From Pseudorhodobacter antarcticus (lineage in GTDB: Bacteria > Pseudomonadota > Alphaproteobacteria > Rhodobacterales > Rhodobacteraceae), in assembly GCA_945860375.1 (NCBI GenBank), contig CAMAQR010000033.1:1-39843 (forward strand): a stretch of 39,843 bases of DNA, written 5' to 3'. Below are positions 35,748 through 39,843 of the stretch, piece by piece; the first letter of the stretch is position 1; every line of letters begins with the position of its first letter. Below the pieces are notes generated by a model. It was not told the DNA's origin, made no database searches, and saw nothing but the letters and a program-made list of their open reading frames with translations. Made by a program: the position numbers and the translations under genes.

Positions 35748-37217
35748 TCACTGCCCGGTGTTCTTTTCCTTGTGCTTGCGCAAACGGCTGGGCGTGTGGA
35801 ATTTCGGGTTGCGGAACGGGTTCTTGTCGGCTTGCGACCGGAAGGTCAGACGGATCGGCGTGCCCGGCATGTCGAAATGTTCGCGCAATCCGTTCACCAG
35901 ATAGCGGCGATAGCTATCAGCCAGTTCATCCGGGTGGCTGCACATCACGATGAACCCCGGTGGGCGCTGTTTGACCTGCGTCATGTAACGCAGCTTGATC
36001 CGCTTGCCGCCCGGAGCCGGTGGCGGGTGCGACTCGACCATCGCCCCCAGCCAGGTGTTCAACCGGTTGGTTGTGATCCGCTTGTTCCACACCGCATGGG
36101 CGCTGATGATCGCATCATGCAGACGGTCAAGCCCCCGCCCGGTTTTGCCCGATACCGTGATCATCGGTGCACCGCGCAACTGCGGCAAAGACCGCTCGAA
36201 CATCTCTTTCAGTTCGGCCAGCTTTTCCTGCTTTTCGTCCTCAAGATCCCACTTGTTGACAGCAATCACCACCGCCCGGCCTTCGGTTTCGGCAAAGTCC
36301 GCGATGCGCAAGTCCTGCACTTCAAACGGAATTTCAACGTCCAGCAGCACCACAACCACTTCGGCGAACCGCACCGCCCGGATGCCATCGGAGACCGACA
36401 GCTTTTCCAGCTTTTCGTTGATCCGCGCCTTCTTGCGCATCCCCGCCGTGTCGAAAATCTTGATCGGGGTGCCCTGCCATTCCGCCTTGATCGAAATCGC
36501 GTCGCGGGTGATGCCCGGTTCCGGCCCGGTCAGCAGGCGGTCATAACCAAGGATCTTGTTGATCAGCGTCGATTTGCCCGCATTGGGGCGGCCAATCACG
36601 GCGATTTGCAACGGCTTGGCGGCTGTGGGGCGAAACGCCTCAACATCCTCTTCAAGTTCGGCCTCTTCCTCGGACACGTCGACTTCGGTCAAAGGCGTGT
36701 TTTCAGCCTCACGCGCCGCGAACTCGCCTTGCAGCGGCAGCAGCAGACGGTACAGATCGTCGATGCCCTCGCCATGTTCGGCAGACAGACGGATCGGCTC
36801 GCCCAGACCAAGGCTCCAGCCTTCAATCGCGCCCGCGTCGCCAGCTTTGCCCTCGGCCTTGTTCACGCCCAAGATCACCCGCGCGCCTTTTTTGCGCAAA
36901 ATATCGGCAAAGGTTTGATCCGAAGGCGTCACACCGACACGCCCGTCGATCAGGAACAGGCTGACATCGGCCATGTCGACGGCACGTTCGGTCAACCGCC
37001 GCATCCGACCCTGCAATGAGTCATCAGTGACTTCCTCAAGTCCCGCCGTGTCGATCACGGTAAAGCGCAGGTCGAATATCTTCGCATCGCCCTCGCGCAA
37101 ATCGCGGGTCACGCCGGGTTGGTCATCGACCAGCGCCAGTTTGCGCCCGACAAGGCGGTTGAACAGCGTTGACTTGCCGACATTCGGGCGGCCAACGATC
37201 GCAAGGGTGAAGCTCAT
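35748..37217 (-). CDS. der: Ribosome assembly GTPase Der (EngA)
   Basis: Der is an essential tandem GTPase that acts in 50S subunit maturation. The 489-residue protein has two G domains. The first has GRPNVGKST (8-16), DTAGLEE and NKAEGK; the second has GRPNAGKST (about 209-217), [11 protein letters not shown] and NKWDLE. A C-terminal KH-like domain ([19 protein letters not shown]) follows. A basic tail ends [17 protein letters not shown]. It lies 48 bases after the BamB-like gene, as in E. coli bamB-der. Confidence 0.97.
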   Translation of the reverse strand: MSFTLAIVGRPNVGKSTLFNRLVGRKLALVDDQPGVTRDLREGDAKIFDLRFTVIDTAGLEEVTDDSLQGRMRRLTERAVDMADVSLFLIDGRVGVTPSDQTFADILRKKGARVILGVNKAEGKAGDAGAIEGWSLGLGEPIRLSAEHGEGIDDLYRLLLPLQGEFAAREAENTPLTEVDVSEEEAELEEDVEAFRPTAAKPLQIAVIGRPNAGKSTLINKILGYDRLLTGPEPGITRDAISIKAEWQGTPIKIFDTAGMRKKARINEKLEKLSVSDGIRAVRFAEVVVVLLDVEIPFEVQDLRIADFAETEGRAVVIAVNKWDLEDEKQEKLAELKEMFERSLPQLRGAPMITVSGKTGRGLDRLHDAIISAHAVWNKRITTNRLNTWLGAMVESHPPPAPGGKRIKLRYMTQVKQRPPGFIVMCSHPDELADSYRRYLVNGLREHFDMPGTPIRLTFRSQADKNPFRNPKFHTPSRLRKHKEKNTGQ

Positions 37218-37265
37218 TTCAGACGTCCGGACATAAATAAGCTGTCCCCATACACGCCTGCGCGC

Positions 37266-38630
37266 TTAACGGAAAGCGTGAAGTTGCCCGTTGCCGCCGA
37301 CCACGAACAACAACCCCTGCGCCAGCGCGGGCGCAGATGCCGCACCGCCCGGAATATCCGCCGTGGCGACCAAAGCGCCATTGGTCGGATCAAACAGCCG
37401 CAGCGCGCCGTCACCCGAAGCCACCACAATCCGCTTGCCCGCCAGCACAGGGCCATAATGCGCCGAAATCGCCTTGCGGTTCTTGGCTTTGTCCTTGGTG
37501 TAATAGGGCATCTCCACCGACCAGATCACAGCCCCCGTGGCCGCGTCCAACCGCACCAGACGTGCCTCGTCATTGACCACAAAGACCGACCCACCCACCA
37601 CCAGCGGCGGGTTCAAGGCGCCTTCATTCGCCGTCCACAGCCGCAAACCGGTTTGTGTGGCAATCGCCACCGTGCGACCGGCAGCTGTACCCGCATAGAT
37701 CACGCCGCCCGAAATCACCGGATCGCCGGTGATGTCACCGACCACGGCATAAGCGCGGCCCAGCCGCTTGCCGGCCACGGCCGCTCCCCACACGCGTTCG
37801 CCACCATCGGTCGCCACAGCCGCAATTTCGCCGCTGGCAAAGGGGAACAGCACTTCGCCGTCACCAATCGCCGGAGACGAGGCCCCGATCATGCCGCTGC
37901 TGGCCGGAGAGCCGGGCACCTGCCACAATATCTTGCCGCCATCCACAGAAACTGCCGCCGCAGAACCATCGCGGCCCACGACATAAACGGCATTGCCCTC
38001 AACTGCAGGCGCACCCGTCAGCGGCGCATCCAACCGTTGCCGCCAGACGATCGCGCCCGATCCCGCATCCAGCGCGATCAACTCGCCAAAGCCAGTGGTG
38101 GCAAACACCCGACCGCCTTGCACCGCAAGGCCGCCGCCTGACACTTCGCCGTCACGGTCAAATTCCGCCTTCAGATCTGCGGTCCACAGCGTTGCGCCCG
38201 CCGTGGACACCGCCGTCACTTTGGTACCCGCATCCATGACAAACACCCGGCCATCCGACACGACAGGGGATGCCGAAATCCGGTTGCGCTTGGAATTGCC
38301 CGCGCCGACATTCACGCTCCACACCCGTTGCGGAGCAGCCGACAGCACCCCATGCGGCGAGGCATGGCGCGCATTCCCGCCCCGGTGCGACCATTCTCCC
38401 AGTGACTGCGCAGCGGGCAAAGCAATCGCCACCGCCTGATTTTCAGGTTCCAGTGGCGGAGCCACCGGCAAAGGCTCTCCTTCCACCGGCACCGAGTCCG
38501 CCAGCGGCGCACGGATCGGAAAGCGTTCGCCCTCCAGAATGACGTCCCTTTCGCAAGCGGCCAGACCGATGCAAAGCAACAGTCCCGTCAACCCGATTTT
38601 GCCAGATGTCATCACCGCTTTGGCCCCCAT
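37266..38630 (-). CDS. bamB: BamB-like outer-membrane assembly lipoprotein (PQQ-type beta-propeller)
   Basis: The protein is a secreted lipoprotein with a lipobox near the end of GLLLCIGLAAC. After a Pro-rich linker comes an eight-bladed PQQ-like propeller with repeated GAVIWRQRL, VSVDGGKILWQV, ATQTGLRLWTAN and DAATGAVIWSVEMP blades. In E. coli, BamB is part of the BAM complex that folds outer-membrane beta-barrels. Gene order (YfgM-like, this gene, der) supports the assignment. The start may be the ATG at 38630 or 38612; the frame also opens with a TTG at 38648. About 450 residues. Confidence 0.85.
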   Translation of the reverse strand: MGAKAVMTSGKIGLTGLLLCIGLAACERDVILEGERFPIRAPLADSVPVEGEPLPVAPPLEPENQAVAIALPAAQSLGEWSHRGGNARHASPHGVLSAAPQRVWSVNVGAGNSKRNRISASPVVSDGRVFVMDAGTKVTAVSTAGATLWTADLKAEFDRDGEVSGGGLAVQGGRVFATTGFGELIALDAGSGAIVWRQRLDAPLTGAPAVEGNAVYVVGRDGSAAAVSVDGGKILWQVPGSPASSGMIGASSPAIGDGEVLFPFASGEIAAVATDGGERVWGAAVAGKRLGRAYAVVGDITGDPVISGGVIYAGTAAGRTVAIATQTGLRLWTANEGALNPPLVVGGSVFVVNDEARLVRLDAATGAVIWSVEMPYYTKDKAKNRKAISAHYGPVLAGKRIVVASGDGALRLFDPTNGALVATADIPGGAASAPALAQGLLFVVGGNGQLHAFR

Positions 38631-38661
38631 ATCAATTCCATTGCCCAAAAAGGGCGGCGTC

Positions 38662-39321
38662 TTAGCCCGCGTTCGTCGCCACGGGCGGCGTGCCGCCCAA
38701 AGCCGTAATCATTTGCCCGGCCCTTGCGCGCAGACCTGCCGGCGCGTCCTGATCCTGCATCAGCGCGGTCAAGGCGGCGATTGCATCGGCAGGCTTGCCC
38801 TCTTCGATCAACAGATAGGCCAGCTGTTCGGCGGCCAAGGGGCGAAACGCCCGACCCGGCGCCGAAATCCCTTCCAACGCGGCACGACGGTCTGCCAAAG
38901 GCATGTCGACCCCTGCCGCACTGACCCGGCGCAACACGGCCAGATCGCGGTACAGTTGCGGCTGCGCAGTATCCGTGATCAGCGCATCCAAAGCCACCAG
39001 GCTGGCGGCCTTGTCCTGCACCGGATCGGATGCCAGCATCAACGCCTTCAGCGCCACTTGCGATCCGTCTGCCGCGATGCCCTCAATCGCGCCACGGCGG
39101 TCTTCGGGCGCGCCCAGATCCATGGCATCGAGCATCGCGTCGCCAAAGGCCTGCGCGCGATTGGCGGCCTGCGCTTTTTGCCATTCGCTCCAGGCTGCGC
39201 CGCCAACGACGCCCAGCACCAGCACCACACCGATCCAGCCATATTTGCGGAATGCCGCAAACAAACGGTCGCGGCGGACTTCTTCTGTCACCTCGTCGAT
39301 GAAGCTGTCGGTATTGCTCAA
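38662..39321 (-). CDS. YfgM-like tetratricopeptide protein (ancillary SecYEG subunit type)
   Basis: This inner-membrane protein of 219 residues has a cytoplasmic N-terminus (SNTDSFIDEVTEEVRRDRLF), one helix (YGWIGVVLVLGVVGGAAW) and a periplasmic TPR-like helical domain. E. coli YfgM contacts SecYEG and periplasmic chaperones. The frame is open to 39456, but the family N-terminus begins at a TTG codon at 39321, which has AGGAG 8 bases upstream. I therefore annotate a TTG start. It is the first gene of the YfgM-BamB-Der set. The equivalence to YfgM rests on layout and gene order. Confidence 0.82.
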   Translation of the reverse strand: MSNTDSFIDEVTEEVRRDRLFAAFRKYGWIGVVLVLGVVGGAAWSEWQKAQAANRAQAFGDAMLDAMDLGAPEDRRGAIEGIAADGSQVALKALMLASDPVQDKAASLVALDALITDTAQPQLYRDLAVLRRVSAAGVDMPLADRRAALEGISAPGRAFRPLAAEQLAYLLIEEGKPADAIAALTALMQDQDAPAGLRARAGQMITALGGTPPVATNAG

Positions 39322-39440
39322 CCCTGCCACTCCTGTCGTTGGGGCGCGCCTGCCCCGCTGTTGCCCTTGTCTACACGCGAAGCCCGCGCGTTGCCAAGCC
39401 CTGCCCCAACCATTGCCCAAGCCCCGCGCACAAAACCGCA

Positions 39441-39745
39441 TCAACCTGTGCAACACCCCGTGACATTGCCCGCTGCGGCCACTCCAGTTTGAGACAGACT
39501 TTGGTCCAACCTAAAGGACCAGAGATAAAGCGCCGCTGCCGCATTCAAGATCCGATCATCCGCATTTGGAAACAGCAACAAGCCGGGATTTGCCTCGCCG
39601 ATTTCTGCTGTTGGCACGATAGCGCCGATGCAGGCGTCAACACAGGGAAGTCCAGATACAACGGCCTCGATGTCGGCGAGGGTCGCCGGTGTTGCGCCAT
39701 TGATGGTGTGGATGGCTCCTGCTCCCGGCGTCGCGATGCGCCATA
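39441..39745 (-). CDS. Unidentified ORF remnant, probably cut by the IS110-type element
   Basis: On the minus strand the segment from RIATPGAGAIHTINGATP through ADIEAVVSGLPCVDACIGAIVP to DDRILNAAAALYLWSFRL reads like real protein of about 100 residues and has its own stop at 39441. I do not recognise it. Its reading frame continues into the sequence just before the transposase gene, which suggests that the element inserted near 39740 and removed the 5' end. It may equally be a chance frame. The rest of 39322-39783 shows no other gene. Confidence 0.3.
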
Positions 39746-39783
39746 GTGGGGTTTTCAATTGAGCCCAAGCCAAGGAGCCATCC

Positions 39784-39843
39784 ATGCAAGAGATTACCAC
39801 AATCGGCATCGACCTTGCCAAGAGTGTTTTTCAGGTTCACGCC
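39784..39843 (+). mobile_element. IS110-family transposase, N-terminal fragment at window edge
   Basis: The last 60 bases encode MQEITTIGIDLAKSVFQVHA, the typical start of IS110-family (IS1111/IS1328-like) DEDD transposases, whose first catalytic Asp is in GIDLAK. AAGGAG lies 6 bases before the ATG. The gene runs out of the window. The sequence just upstream (about 39740-39783) is probably the left end of the element. These elements lack classic terminal inverted repeats and use a bridge RNA encoded in a non-coding end. Confidence 0.85.

Overview
The window looks like chromosomal DNA of a Rhodobacteraceae-type alphaproteobacterium (order Rhodobacterales). The evidence is high GC, a ccmABCDG cluster in the order of Rhodobacter helABCDX next to yajC-secD-secF, a fabD-fabG-acpP block, and a dimethylsulfoniopropionate (DMSP) lyase of the DddP type, which is typical of marine or saline roseobacter-like bacteria. 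Most of the window is housekeeping sequence. The left edge starts with 16 C residues and the right edge cuts an IS110-family transposase, so it may be a whole assembly contig.

Layout. 35-988: ureohydrolase (agmatinase-like). 1230-3377 (minus): fatty acid synthesis genes fabD, fabG, acpP. 3522-4415: two decayed genes meeting tail to tail, a cytochrome b561 (+) and a YceI-like protein (-). 4591-6093: ribosomal operon rpsF-rpsR-rplI with a promoter, a leader hairpin resembling the S6:S18 autoregulatory motif, and a terminator. 6270-7924: EamA transporter and an uncharacterised protein. 7942-9439: trigger factor and tRNA-Leu(UAG). 9639-11764: a small Hint-domain protein convergently overlapping the bifunctional NAD(P)H-hydrate repair enzyme. 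11952-13810: glnB-glnA with terminator. 13984-17125: a hypothetical protein, a heme-dependent oxidative N-demethylase-family gene, and divergently dddP. 17332-19780: purB and a stand-alone FliG-like protein. 20288-22037: EamA transporter and LpxL-like acyltransferase. 22127-26041: secreted DUF1223 protein, aconitase acnA, and a possible 39-residue membrane protein. 26090-33389: ccmG, ccmD, ccmC, ccmB, ccmA, then an aldo/keto reductase on the opposite strand, then a Mth938-like protein, secF, secD, yajC. 33674-35702: serS and a TspO-like membrane protein. 35748-39321: der, a BamB-like lipoprotein and a YfgM-like protein, matching the E. coli yfgM-bamB-der order. 39441-39843: an unidentified ORF remnant and the start of an IS110-family transposase.

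Functional themes are lipid and envelope biogenesis (FAS, acyltransferase, BamB/YfgM, SecDF-YajC, trigger factor), translation (S6, S18, L9, SerRS, Der, tRNA-Leu), nitrogen assimilation (PII, glutamine synthetase, agmatinase), cytochrome c maturation, and methylated-osmolyte catabolism (DddP and perhaps the neighbouring N-demethylase).

I did not find a clearly new multi-gene system. The most interesting items are the dddP/N-demethylase divergent control region with repeated GTCGC half-sites and an ATG-TAA start-stop, the rpsF leader RNA, the decayed and apparently rearranged b561/YceI locus, a FliG homologue lacking the EHPQ motif, an apparently inactive stand-alone Hint protein, and a dispersed palindromic repeat family.
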